Below, piece after piece: positions 11,616 to 23,665 of a stretch of DNA of 64,000 nt. How positions within the stretch are numbered: position 1 is the stretch's first letter; the number at the start of each line of letters is the position of its first letter. Where the stretch lies: contig CM071596.1 in the NCBI GenBank assembly GCA_036435485.1, positions 64,901,001 to 64,965,000 of the forward strand, given 5' to 3'. This stretch comes from Saposhnikovia divaricata (lineage: Eukaryota; Streptophyta; Magnoliopsida; Apiales; Apiaceae). The translations under genes were made by a program, and so were the position numbers. The notes beneath the pieces were generated by a model. That model worked only from the letters and a program-made list of their open reading frames with translations. It did not search any database and was not told where the DNA came from.

Positions 11616-13500
11616 TATTACGCATTCCTTGAATGTATAACTAAAAAAAAGAAAAAAAAACCTACCACTATGCCAAATGCGTAACACCTTAATACCCAAA
11701 CTTGAAATGCGTAAGAGCTTAATATTTGGGGTTAAATAATTTCCATTCGGGGTTCAACAGATTCCAATATTTGGGGTTTAGAAATATTAAATTTTTTTAT
11801 TAAAATTTTTAAATTCATCTGTATTCCCATACGGGTTCAACAATTAACTTTTTGGGGTTCAACTTTTCCATTTCGGATTTTAGAAATATTCAGAATGACG
11901 AATAAACCGTATACGGACTTAGGGTTTAGGTTTGTTTACAACCCTAAACCCTAGTTCTAAAACCATAATTTATCCTGATTTCTATAAAATCGGGGCTGGG
12001 CCCTGATTTTTTAAAAATCAGGTCGCCGGACTCGCTAAAATATTTAATTTTTTAATTATAATTTTTAAATTTATCTGTATTCCCTTAGGGGTTCAACATT
12101 AACCTTTGGGATTCAACTTTTCCATTTTGGATTTTAAAAATATTAGAATAACGAATAAACCGTATACGGACTTAGGGTTTAGGGCCCTAGACCCAAAACC
12201 CTAATTTATCCTGATTTTTAAAAAATCGGGGGTGCATGGCCCCAGATTTTTTAAAAAGCAGGCCGCCGGATTCATAAAAAAAACAATTTGAATTGACCAT
12301 TTGCTTATAATTTTTTTAATAATGTTTGCAAATAAATATTTAGCAAAAAAATAATTATTCTTACCCATCTGGAAAAATAAGTTAGGAATGTGTATACATA
12401 AGTCTATTACGCATTTTGAAAAAATGTAACACGTAATACCCATTACCAAAATGCGTAACACAAATTTTTTTACAACTATTACCCAGGCAAGACATGCGTA
12501 ATATAATTGACCCAGCTGGGAAATGCGTAATAAATTGTGTATAACGTATAAAATAATAAAATATACCTATTAGGCGGTTGGTAAATGCGTAACAGCCTAT
12601 TACCCATTCCTGGAATGCGTAATAGGCTGGTATAAATGGCCACTGCTTATCGTCTTCAGTATTCCTGTAACGCATTATTTTTAATTCGTTATTTTTGTCC
12701 TTCACCTTCAATTTTTGAGATAACTTAATTGAAGTTGTAGGTCATTTTTCTTTTTCCAAACATAGATCGTAATTATGAAACTAATGTTAAAAAAAACGTG
12801 TTTTTGTGAATTCTTTTAGCGTTAATCATACTTTTAGAAAATTTTTAATATTGATATTATTTTCAGAAAAAGACCTTAACTAGTTTTATCAATATATCAT
12901 TTGTTGTGGCATTTTATTTTTCTTTTTCTATCATCCGTTATAAGTTATCATTCTTACTCCGTACTCATATCTAGTGTTTTTTTATTTTTTTAATATTTAT
13001 CTATCTTTTTAATATTTAATGGTCTGTCACAAGGTTCCAATCTAAATTTATGAAAGTAAATTGACAAAACTTGGATAAAAAGATAAAGCAGGATAATGGC
13101 TAAAAATGTCATTTTTTAAAGATTTTATTATACAAAGGTTTGAAATTTTTTGGCCAAAAATATCAGCCTATTACGCATTTTCAAATTGGGTGATGATATT
13201 ACGCATTGGAGCAATGGGTATCATGTAAGAAATTTAAAAAAAAATAAAAAATAATGGAGATACACATTTTGGAAATACGTGTCACTTATTTTGAATGTGA
13301 TACGCATTACTAAGATGCGTAACACAATCAATTTTTATTTTTATTTTTAACTTTTTTTACTTTCTATATAATACCCATTTGACAAATGCATAATAGTATT
13401 ACCCATTTTGGAAATGCGTAATACACTGGTATTTTTGGCCAAAAAATTCAGAAGTGGTATTCTCGTCAAAAAATTAAAAAAGGGTATTTTTGGCATTTGA
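11616..13500. repeat. noncoding region with repeated palindromes (ATTACSCAT / ATGSGTAAT)
   Basis: Many short imperfect palindromes share a left arm like TATTAC(C/G)CATT and a right arm like AATG(C/G)GTAATA, with a spacer of 3 to 6 bases. The best are 12596-12626 (13-bp arms, one mismatch) and 13397-13423 (12-bp arms around TGG). Others lie near 11608, 11680, 12405, 12434, 12479, 12570, 13170, 13190, 13260, 13300 and 13370. No protein domain was recognised, and the open frames across the area only read through the palindromes. Confidence 0.6.
11790..12277 (+). repeat. tandem duplication of about 245 bp
   Basis: Copy 1 (about 11790-12035) and copy 2 (about 12041-12277) share, in order, a CATCTGTATTCCC block, a GGTTCAAC block, GAATAAACCGTATACGGACT, a TTAGGGTTTAG run and a hairpin-like ATCCTGATTT...AAATCAGG/GCAGG with CGCCGGA. 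The copies are about 80-85 percent alike by eye. Origin unknown. Confidence 0.65.
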
Positions 13501-13639
13501 AATAAAGGAATAAAAACAAAATATTTCAGTTCTGATTGAGCATAACCAATAAAGTAGTCTTACATATAGTAACATACTGGTCACTAACCACCTTACACGT
13601 GTACAAAGAGGACAACAATACGAAGCCCAACAATACGAG

Positions 13640-14140
13640 CTCAATTGTGACAACTCCCCTTTCCTTGAAACGATCCTTGATCCCAAGGGTTAAACTGAGG
13701 GTATTTCTGATCAGTTCTTCCTAAAGCTCCCATGTTGTTGCTTCTAGGGTTCCATCCTTTCACTGGATGAAGACCATAGTAGTAGGACGCCCATCCTTCT
13801 TGATCAGACGCCGTTCCAGAACAAGAATAAAACGACCCCCAACTATGGTTTAATAATTACTAAACAATACGACAATGTACTCGTTGTAATTGAAATTAAT
13901 TCAGCCCGCCAAAATTAGCAACCCTAAACCCCAATTAATCAGCTCAATTGTGACAACTCCCCTTTCCTAGAAACGACCCTTGACCCTAAGGGTTAAATTG
14001 AGGATATTTTTGGACCAGTTCTTCCCAAATCTCCCATGTTGCTGCTTCTGGGGTTCCATCCTTCCATTGGATTAAGAACATAGTAGCAACTAGCAAGACG
14101 CCCAACCTTCTTGATCAGACGCCGTTTCTAGATTAAGCTC
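13640..14140 (-). repeat. direct duplication of the chromodomain end, PPT and LTR start
   Basis: The stretch from the GACGCCGTTTC/GACGCCGTTCC motif through GACAACTCCCCTTTCC to GCTCAATTG occurs twice, about 13638-13830 and about 13940-14130. Both copies carry the chromodomain-like code, the purine tract (AAAGGGGAGT on the minus strand) and the LTR-like start TGTCACAATTG. The copy at 13640 has extra damage. Between them lie about 110 bases that may be LTR sequence. Confidence 0.65.
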
Positions 14141-15746
14141 AGGGATCATCATTGATTCATCTTCATTTGGTGCTCCAGATAAGCAAGCCTGCACTACCTT
14201 TTTCTCTCCTATCTTCTTCTTTAGTTGAGACACGTAGAATTTGTTGTGTATCTTTGCATCACTTGGTAATTCCAGTCGATAAGCAACTTTCCCCCACCTT
14301 CTGTAGAATTTTATAGGCCCATAATACCTTGCAGACAGCTTAAGATTGAGTCTCCTTTGTGCTGATTGCCGTTTGTAAGGTTATAGCTTCTGAAAAACTT
14401 CTTCACCTTCTTCGAAACTTCTATCTGTTCTCTTCTTATATGCATACCACACCATTCGTTCTTGAGCTTTAACAATATTAGCTTTTAGCAATCTCTGCAC
14501 TTCCTCCCTATCTTCAAGGAACTGGTCCACCAATGGTACTTTAGTAGCAGGGCATTGATAAGTAATATTTTGTGGATTTCTGCTGTACAGTGTCTTGAAA
14601 GGACTCATGCCAATGGCAGAATGAAATATAGTATTGTACCACCATCCTGCCATAAGTAACCACTATGACCACTACTTAGGTTTCTGACCACACAAGCATC
14701 TCAGATACATTTCAATACATTGGCTGACTCATTCAATTTGACCATCTGTCTGAGGAAGGTAAGTTGTACTAAACTTGACCTTTGTGTCCATAGATTTAAA
14801 AAGTTCTTGCCAAAAATTACTTACAAAGATAAGGTTTCTATCAGAAATAATTGCAATTGGCACACCATGGAGCTTTATAACAATATCTAGATCACTTTGA
14901 GCTATACTTGTGGCAGTATAGGGGTGGGAAATAGCTAGAATAATGTCATTACCTTTAGACCCTGGCAGCCCCTCCACAAATCTAGGTTTATAGTTTCTCA
15001 GGTATCACTTGGAATTGGCAGTAGCAAGAGTAACCCAGGTGTTGGCACATGTTCAAATTTGTTTCTTTGGTAGACATCACACTCCTTTACCTAGTTTGTT
15101 ACATATTGCTTGAGTGTTGGCCAGAAAAACTGAGCTTCAATTCTCTTCAAGGTAGCATTGATGCCAGAATGACCCCATTCACTACCACTGTACAGAGTTT
15201 GCATAATGTGTTGCCTAAGTTGTGTTCCAGCACCTACATAGAATTTATTGTGCCACTGTAGATGTCCATCCCTCACAAAGTATTCTGGATTTAGTAATCC
15301 TTCCACTGCATACTATTTATATCACCAGCAATGCTACCAAGTAGCTCATCCTTCCATCCAGTATTACTCACATGAATGCCAGCACATTCTATTCCTCTCT
15401 CATGAATCCTTGAGAGGGCATCAGCCACAACTTTGTCTTTGCCCTTCTTACACGAAATTGAGTAATCAAAGCTCAATATCTTAGATAACCATTTCTGCTG
15501 TAGAATGGTAGCGAATTTTTGCTCCATGAAGTGCTTTAGAGCTTCATGATCTGCTTTAATTATAAATTTCTGCCCCCATCAAGTAAGTTCTTCACTCCTG
15601 AATAGCCATAATTATTGCAAGAAATTCTTTTTCATATGTGGAAAGCCCTAAATGCTTAGGACTTAAGGCCTTGCTTAGGTAAGCTATTGGTTGCCCTTCC
15701 TGCATTAAAACTGCCCCAATGCCATAGTGACTAGCATCTGTTTCTA
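13960..15746 (-). pseudogene. gypsy RNase H end, integrase and chromodomain
   Basis: In minus-strand order: RNase H with LLETDASHYGIGAVL and STYEKEFLAIIMAI (15780-15592), a second RNase H part with KGKDKVVADALSR (15527-15291), the integrase zinc-finger region with HSGINATLKRIEAQFFWP (15306-15091), the integrase core with IISDRNLIFVSNFWQELF and TTYLPQTDGQIE (14977-14729), and the integrase C-terminal region with YNTIFHSAIGMSPFKTLY (14653-14381). It ends in a chromodomain-like tail WKDGTPEAATWEIWEELV (about 14100-13985) and a stop. Frameshifts separate most blocks, so no protein is made. Confidence 0.8.
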
Positions 15747-17083
15747 ATAACGTGTACTTTATACACATTTTGTCTTTCATTTTCTTGCATTTTTGTTAGT
15801 TTCGAATGTTGTTTTATCGATATTAATTATGTTTTTCATCTTTCAGTGCCTCATGCTTAATTGTTGAAAAGATGACTTATTGGGCTTGAAAACAAAGATT
15901 ATTCAAGAGGGAAGTTAGAAGATGCAAGCTCGCGATGCCGGGTGGTTTTTAATGTATTATCTTGAAGATTTGTCTCGCACGACCGTTCCACAGGCCGTTC
16001 GCTAGGCCGTTCAAAGAGTTTAAAAGGAGCAGTCTCTTGTTCGGGTTGCTGTACGGCCGTTCAACACTTGCTGGAATTTTTTGGAGCAAAGTTACTATCT
16101 TGTCCTCTTGTCTAATTGATGTATTAATAGAATAGAAGTGAACCAAGCAAACATATCTCATCTTCATCTCATCTTTATCATTGATGAACATTAAATTAGG
16201 GTTAGGAGGAGTAGAGAGTAGAATTTATTACTTTTAATTTAGCATTGATTATGAGTAACTAACTCTATATATTTGGATCAAGGGAGGAACTCTTGTACTA
16301 AACCCATTTCAATTTAAGTAAGATCTATTTCACTCTATCTTGAATGCTTGAGTTGTATTGTTTATGATTTTGCTTGGAGATTTGTAAGTTGCTTCATCTT
16401 ACTCTTCTTGTAAATTCAATTGCTAGTTATTTGTGCTAATCCGTAATTGTTAGTGCATTCATTTTAGTAGCACAAGGTTTAGTTTACCTAAATCCTCAAG
16501 CTTTAAGTGTAAATACCTAGGTTGAGCTGCTCAATCTTGGGTTTGTCCTAACCTCTCTTTGTTTAATTCTTTGATTTGGTTAAATTGGCAATTTTTCACT
16601 GTTGGTTGCTAGTTTCAAGAGAACTAATTTATGTGTTTTACTAAATTAGTGTTTTTAGAAGAGAAATAAGTGATTGTTTGCTTCGCCAATTATCTTGGTT
16701 AGGTAGTGTTGATTATATCTTGCTTATATGTGTTTGGGTGAAGTACTTGATTTTCCATAATCCTTGGGTCAAATAACTCTTTATCTTGCTAATTTACTCA
16801 TTGTGCCTTGTTGTTTTTTTAAATTTGGATGATTTCTATTTACTTAGTTATATTTCTCTAGCAAATTATTTCTTGTATGCAAGGTGTTTGATAAAATACC
16901 ACAACCAACTCAACCCCCCCCCCCCCCCACCATTTTACTTTACACTAGTATTGAACGCTATTCCCTTGGGTTCGATCCCTACTTGCCACATTTGCTATAT
17001 TTTGTAGTGTTAAATGCGAACATAGTAGAGCATAATTTATTTTCAATTTGGCACATCGACGACGGGCGTGGCCAGTTTCCACA
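15747..17083. mobile_element. LTR-like insertion inside the gypsy RNase H
   Basis: The host reading frame resumes at LLETDASHYG (below about 15747) after being cut at FFVET (about 17084), so about 1.3 kb is inserted. It has no coding domain. On the plus strand it shows the style of a gypsy LTR: TGTACTTTATACAC at the left, a long T/A-rich body, a C-run at 16915-16929, GGGTTCGATCCCTACTTGCC and then a CAATTTGGCACATCGACGACGG end. A short repeated GAAAC(A/T)G on both sides may be the target duplication. Exact ends are uncertain. Confidence 0.5.
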
Positions 17084-18376
17084 AAGAAACATTTTTCAAA
17101 GTTAGGCATAGCCAGTACTGGTGTAGTGCTCATAGCAACCTTTAATTTATCAAAAGCCAAATCAGCATCTGCAATTCATGAAAAACCACCCTTTCTGTGT
17201 AATTGGGTTAAAGGCTTGGTAATGACCCAATATCCCATAACTAACCTCCTATATTAACCTGTTAAATCCATAAATCCTCTCAGAGTTTTGACATTAACAG
17301 GTTTAGGCCACTCAACCATAGCTTGTATTTTTCTTTTATCAGCTTCCACACCTACCTTTGAAACCATATGCCCAAGATACTCCACTATGTCAGTTGCAAA
17401 CTCACACTTCTTTTCCATAATAATGAGTTGATGCTACCTCAGAACTTCAAAGACTTTCCTCAAGTGTTGTTTATGCTCTCCTAGATCTTTGTTGTAGACA
17501 AGTATGTCATTAAAAAAGACTAACACAAACTTTCTCATATAATTCCCAAAAATATCATTCATAAGAGCCTGGAAGAAGGCTGGTGCATTGGTAAGCCCAA
17601 AGGACATCACCATAAATTCATGGTGTCCTTCATGAGTTTTAAAGGTTGTTTTGTGTATATCTGCTGAGTGAACTCTGATTTGGTGGTATCCACTCCTAAG
17701 GTCCAACTTGGTGTAGATAGAACTCCCTCTAAGCTCAGCTAATAGCTCTTCAATTATGGGTATTGGGTACTTGTTTTTTATGGTGAGGGTATTCAAGGTC
17801 CTATAATATACACAGAGCCTCCAGCCCTGGTCCTTCTTTCTAACCAATAGGACTGGAGAAGCAAAATGTGAGGTACTATGTCTGATAATTCCACTTATAA
17901 GCATCTCCTTGACAATTTTCTCAATCTCACCTTTCTAGATGTAAGGTGATCTGTAAGGGTTTGAAGATACTAGGGTGCTACCTTCTTTAAGTGGAATCAA
18001 ATGATCATGTGCTCTAAGTGGAGGCAACCCTTTTGGTTCTGCAAACAGATCCTGATACTCATCCATTAATTCTCTGATCTCTTTAGGCACAATAGTGACT
18101 TCTTTATTATCAACCTCAGTACCAATCACCTGACAAAGGAAATAGGAATCTTCACAAGTGGCCCTGCTAATAGCATTAACTTTGATCACCTTTGCCTTGT
18201 TTGTAGAGTTACTGCTATGTAGTACCACTCTTTCTCCATTCCAATTAGTGGATATTCCTTATTATCAAAGTCAAAGATGACTGACTCACCAACCTCATCC
18301 AATTAAAACCTAGTATCATGTCATAGCCTCTAATTGGAATCACATGAAACTTTGTTGTAAAAGTCTTACCTGCCAT
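17084..18376 (-). pseudogene. gypsy protease end, reverse transcriptase and start of RNase H
   Basis: From 18376 downward the minus strand reads a protease end (YDMILGFNWMRL), a linker with LPPLRAHDHLIPLKEG (17935-18228) and an RT (17434-17904). The RT shows [16 protein letters not shown], the motif [12 protein letters not shown] and [13 protein letters not shown]. Its motif C reads VFFNDILVY: the first catalytic Asp of the usual F(D)DILV is Asn, a one-base change (GAT to AAT). The RNase H begins near 17160 (FDKLKVAMSTTPVLAMPNF) and stops at FFVET, where another element is inserted. Several frameshifts are present. The host element was already inactive in RT by this reading. Confidence 0.8.
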
Positions 18377-18744
18377 TGTAACGCCCCCAAATCCCGTACA
18401 AGGAATTCGGGTCGTCACATCTCCATCCATTCTCAGATAGCAATACCTGTTCACAATATAATCTACTACTACAATAAGAGTAGTCTCCACACATCTAACT
18501 CCACGGGTTATAGCCTTAGAACTTTCACATACATTACCAAAAATCATTACAACATCAGAGTATCTTCCAGAATCTCATCCTAACGTCTACTTAAGGTTGA
18601 TACAAAACACCCTAATATAATACATAATCATTAAATACAATGAGTTTGCTTGACATTATTTAACAAATCTGCCGGCTTAACCTAGAAACCGGAGCCTTCC
18701 TTCTACTATGCTACATCAGTTGCAGGACCTTTCCCCTTGTCTCA

Positions 18745-18965
18745 GAGCCTGTTTGGGAAAACTATTTTTAAGGATATATGGACTTATTTTTGGGTAAAAA
18801 TTTAATATTTTGATATTTTCTTTTTATAGAAGTATTTAATGTATGTTTGAGATTCAATAAGTTGCAAAAATAAGTTGGAAAATAAGTTGGAAAGTTAGGA
18901 ATCTCTAACTTTGTCTTAAAATAAGTTGACTTATCCTGAAAAAAAGTTCCCCCAAACACCCCCTC
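18745..18965. mobile_element. hAT-like MITE
   Basis: A 221-bp segment begins GAGCCTGTTTGGGAAAA and ends TTCCCCCAAACACCCCCTC, imperfect inverted ends of the hAT MITE style. The interior has repeated AAGTTG/AATAAGTTGG and no coding capacity. No clear 8-bp target duplication is visible. Confidence 0.45.
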
Positions 18966-19361
18966 AATATGGTTGGTACGATCCACTCGCACCGTCTCCT
19001 CTTCTTGCTGCTTTATTATATTAATAACATAGAAAACATATAGAAAGAATGAGCCAAAGAATGCTCAGCAAGGTTATATAACGGAAAACATTTTGTTTAT
19101 ACAAAAATATAATTTTGAGCTCCTTTAAAACATGATTTTTCACCAGATGCTTTTAAATCCAAGTATCACCATTTAATACTTCAAAACAATGAACACATAG
19201 GTTCTCGGCATTACGTCAGCTACTGAAAATGAACACATAGGTTCTCGGCATTATGCCTACTACTGTTGGACTTTATATATTGGAGCATCTTCCACGCCTC
19301 TGTGCTATAACAGGTGATCAGTCTGTTATAACCAATCTGGTTTTACTATTGGTAGAAGAGT

Positions 19362-19465
19362 GAGCCGACTTGTCCGGACCATCACCCTATAGTTACTACC
19401 GTAGAAGGGGGAGCCGACTTGTCCGGACCATCTCCCTAAGGATGAGCCGACTTGTCCGGACCATC
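19362..19465 (+). repeat. three copies of a 22-base motif
   Basis: GAGCCGACTTGTCCGGACC followed by ATC occurs at 19362, 19411 and 19444. The spacing is 49 and 33 bases, so the copies are spaced irregularly and the intervening bases vary. Each copy holds the palindrome TCCGGA. The role is unknown. Confidence 0.7.
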
Positions 19466-22400
19466 ATCCTTAGCCATCCTTGGCTACATATTTGCTGGGC
19501 CGGGCGTTACTCCGGTCTCTTATGCCGCTCCAGTCCAAAATACAAGATATCAAAAATAATAGACAACCTTCAATACTACTCATCTTAAATGCCACGTGTA
19601 ATACCACGTGCACCTTAACTTACTAATTTAGATATTACTTTTAATATTAGAATATAATCCTCAAAGATATTTCGTACCTAATAATATTTAATTACATAAA
19701 CAATTATTTATGATCATGGGCTTTCCATCATCCAGACCAAAACTTCACGTTAAACATTTAATCACATAAACAACTAATACGCCTCATAAGATAATATCTT
19801 CTTCCTTCTTCGAGTGAGGAAAATGCACCTCGTCATCCGTCCCAACAAGATATGGACCAACTTCGTATCTACTACTATCTTCTTATACTATTCGGGTAAC
19901 AACAATCAATAATATATATGCATTTAAATCACATGAGTAAAAGTCCGGAAGTAAATCAATAGACAGAATATTTTTAGTTCAAAATACCTCTACTCCGAAC
20001 GATAGAGTAAGAGTTAATATACTTTCCTGGTACTCCTGCTGCGAATATTCGTGCGTATGTCGGGGTCCGGTGATCTATAACAAACAGAATACAAGATCAA
20101 TCTTCTACGCAATACACTTACAACTCAACTCCTATGCACCTATACAAAATATGACACTGGCTCTAGTGGTTCATACTTGACTTATTCTAAGTCCATGTTA
20201 ATCCTCAAACACTTAAGTCACACGTTAAGTCCGAAAGCGTTCCTCAAATTCAAGTTATACTTAACCATTTATAACCTCGTTCTTTACACCAATAAATTGC
20301 CTTGAAAATTATTAACAAGTCTCGTGTTTTAGTCAACTCAAAATTCCTCTTTTAACTTAGCCAAAATGGATGGTCAAAGTAATACCTCTAGAGTTGACTT
20401 TCTTGAAAATTACTATTCCTTGACTCGTACTCCAATACTTTTACTAAAACCTTCATAACTCGATAACCGTTAACTCAAATGACGCACCGTTTTCACGTAC
20501 ATGATCTAGGGAATGTCTAGAAGGTAACCAACTCAAGACATGGCTCTGGTTAGAAGATGTGTTTTTCATAATTTCTCAAAACAGGGAAGGGGTTTGGAAT
20601 GAATAGTATCCTCCCCTAAAAGGCTTTTCCACTTGCGCAACCTCGGATGACGCATTTTTATAAAATCGGAAAATAATCTTTTTAACTCAAAACCTTCTCA
20701 CAAACCTTGCTAACTGACCTTAGCATTTTATCACCAAATTTCACATTTTAATTCAACTTTTAAGGGTCTCGAACTTAGCATCAAAGTGGTTACATTTCTG
20801 CGATGAAATCTCTTGAACCACTTTCACTAAAACTAGCATAACTCTTAAACCGTAAACTCTTTTTATTCGATTCTTGCGGCCACGTAAACTAGACAACCAT
20901 AAATTTGTAACCATAGGCAGTGGTGAGTCTAAAAATGATTTTATGGTCTCGGGCCTTAACTGTTTTCAAGGGTTAATGAAATTTCGCCATTACGACGACT
21001 ATAAATGAACATTTCCATTTTGTTACAACACAACCAAGCCACACCAGGCATACCATACATCCACAACCTCAACAAACATCCATCTTACATCTTTAAGTCA
21101 GTGGTGAGATTAAAATCCATCACCCATCATTTTTCATAATTTACAAAGCCAAATAATCACTAAAACACTTAATCATGATCTTATCTTGAATCCATCTCAA
21201 AACTAACTATAAAACTCATAAAAATAAAAGGTAAGGTTAGGGTTTATACATTCCTTGATGTCTTAACAACACTAACAATGCTTGGGAATCCTTAAACAAG
21301 CCTTGGATAGTCCTTAGGACGCTTAAACTTGAACATTAAAACAAGAAAACAAGGTTAAGTTACTATTCACTACTATTCATCACCATCTTGTAAAATCTGT
21401 ATGAAATCGAAAAATAGGAGTTTGGTTCTCAACTTTTTACCACACTTTCTAATATTCAAGGGATTTCTTTTGAGTCATAGCTCATCACTAGAGGATGTTT
21501 GAATCTCGATTTATTGATTTTCTAAGGTGAGAGGTCGAATCTGCCATGGACAGGAAAGTTTCGGTTCTTCAACTTGGAGGATGGATTTGACTAGGCTACA
21601 CTCCTTTGTTGACCATGAAATTTTAAATGTGAGTTCTCCATACTATGAGGAAGCTATGGTTCAAATTTGGTGATTTATGAATGGATAGAAGTGGAGATAT
21701 GAATTTTTCTTTCATGGTGGCTCATGTTGGGCAGTTTGGAGAGAAATGGAATTAACTTGCTTTCTCCTTCTTTCTTGACTTGTTTTCTTAGAAAATGGGT
21801 GATATTTTTCTACCTTAATCAGCTACGCTACTCTTCATATGCTTCCTCCTCACAAATTTCAAGTAATGGGAGAGTTTAGGTGTTTTATTTGCATGAACAA
21901 GAACACCTCACCTTGTACTGTTCTTAATCCACTTGCATCTTGCTTGGTTTCACACTAATTCTCTTGATATGTTGCACTTGATGATTTTGCATGGTATTTA
22001 ATCAAATTTGTTGTTATTATTTATTAGATTTCATGCATCACTTTATTGTTTTGGTTATATCTTAAATTTTAAAAATCAAATTTGGACAATTTTACAACAA
22101 ATGTGATGGTCACGAAATAATCTTTAATTTAGTAATTGTTTAATAACTATTATCCAAGTGAAACCATCTAGAACGGAGAGAAAAATATTTACAAATTTTT
22201 GTATTTAAAATTCTATTTTACTTAAAAAAACCTACTTATATATGGTTTCAATTGTTAAAAATACAATTTTTAGTATTTTAATATGATTTTGATGACAATC
22301 AAATACATTTTTTAATATTAGATTAAACGGTTGTCATCTTTCCATTTTAAAATCAAACAGTACTTATTCATTTGGCAAGAATCATGACTACCAAAATTTT

Positions 22401-23665
22401 GGATAAAATCCATCTTCCGCTTATATTATATAAAGGGATATGATGTTCCATTTTTTTTTTATGATAATATTTGATTTTTAATAAAAAATAAATTATATTT
22501 TCAAAAATAATATATGTAAAATATTGTCTAGAAAAATACGTAAAAATGTTTCTCTAAAAAATACTTTCGAAAAATGTTTTTTCCCATTTTGGTTTTATGT
22601 AAAACTAGCCTAAAACCCGTGCGATGCACGGATTTTTTTAATATTATATAAAAAAAATTCATCCATTTAAATTAATTTGATAATAATTATATAAATGTTA
22701 TCCGTGATATTTTTAGAAAAGGAGGGATTTTCTAGAAAAGATGATAGATTTTAGTTGAAAAGGGTAATCGATTAATTATTAGTAATTATAAAATTATCAT
22801 TTCATTATATTAAATACAATGCGCGTGATGTGATTAAAAAAAAAAGAGGATTTATTTAGAGAAAATAAAAAGGTAATATGTTCTAGATGAAAAAGGTAAT
22901 TGATTCGTTTATAGTAATTATAATTTAATTATGTTATTTTACTAAATAAAATTGCTCATAATTTTTAGAAAATGAGAAATTAATGTTGCCCGATGTATTT
23001 CTACAAAAAAGGAACTTAATTAGAAAAAAAAAAGATGATAATTTTTTTTGTCAAGAAAAAAAAAAGATGATGATAAATTTTAGTGGAAAAGGTAATCGGT
23101 TATTTATTAGTATTATAATATTATTATTTATTTTTATTGAATAGAAACGCCCGTGATATAATTGGGAAAAAGGAGGTTTAGGTAATGTGTTTTGACTGAA
23201 AAAGGTAACTGTTCATGATATAATTGGAAAAAGAAAGATTTTAGTTAGAGAAAAGAGAAAGGTAACGTGTTTTGACTGGAAAAGGTAATTGATTAGTTAA
23301 TAGTAATTATAATATAATTATGTTATTTTATTAAATAAAATTCTTCATAGTGTTTTTAAAAAGGAGAAATTTTAGTTAGATAAAATGTAAAAGATATTCT
23401 AATTTACTTGTAAAAGAAAATTATTTAATTATTGAAAAATAGAAAAGGTGATATGTTTAACATGAAAAAGGAAATTGATTCATAAAGGAGAAATTTTAGT
23501 TAGATAAAATATAAAAGATATTGTATTTTACCTGAAAAAGGAAATTATTTAGTTCTTGAAAAAATAGAAAAAATTATATATTTAACCTGAAAAGGGAAAT
23601 TGATTAGTTAGTAGATTTGTAATTGAAAAATAGAAAAGGTAATATGTTTAACCTGAAAAAGGAAA

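Larger units (their letters stand above)
13640..18376 (-). mobile_element. decayed Ty3/gypsy chromovirus
   Basis: In minus-strand order I recognise protease end, RT, RNase H, integrase zinc finger, integrase core, integrase C-terminus and a chromodomain-like end (TWEIWEELVQKYPQFNP), which places it among the chromoviruses. A purine tract AAAGGGGAGT follows, then TGTCACAATTG, which looks like the start of the 3' LTR (13944-13955 and again at 13643-13652). The element is broken by frameshifts, by stops, by an insertion at about 15747-17083, and at its 5' side by the sequence starting at 18377. Gag is missing. Confidence 0.8.
18377..22604. other. noncoding sequence, probable long LTR on the minus strand
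   Basis: No gene. The left edge at 18377 (TGTAACGCCCCCAAATCCCG on plus) breaks the gypsy protease frame and, on the minus strand, reads as an LTR end of the Tekay/Del style (GGGATTTGGGGGCGTTACA). Within the next 4 kb I see only noncoding, moderately AT-rich sequence of the kind found in long gypsy LTRs, then from about 21960 very AT-rich DNA. The right boundary and target duplication were not found, so the identity is tentative. Confidence 0.4.

Noticed and set aside
12382..12711. 109-codon minus-strand frame
   Set aside because: Its recurring short peptides simply reflect the palindromic DNA repeats read in one frame; no domain.
16970..16990. GGGTTCGATCCC as a tRNA T-loop
   Set aside because: No acceptor stem, D arm or anticodon arm could be built around it; it sits in an LTR-like insertion.
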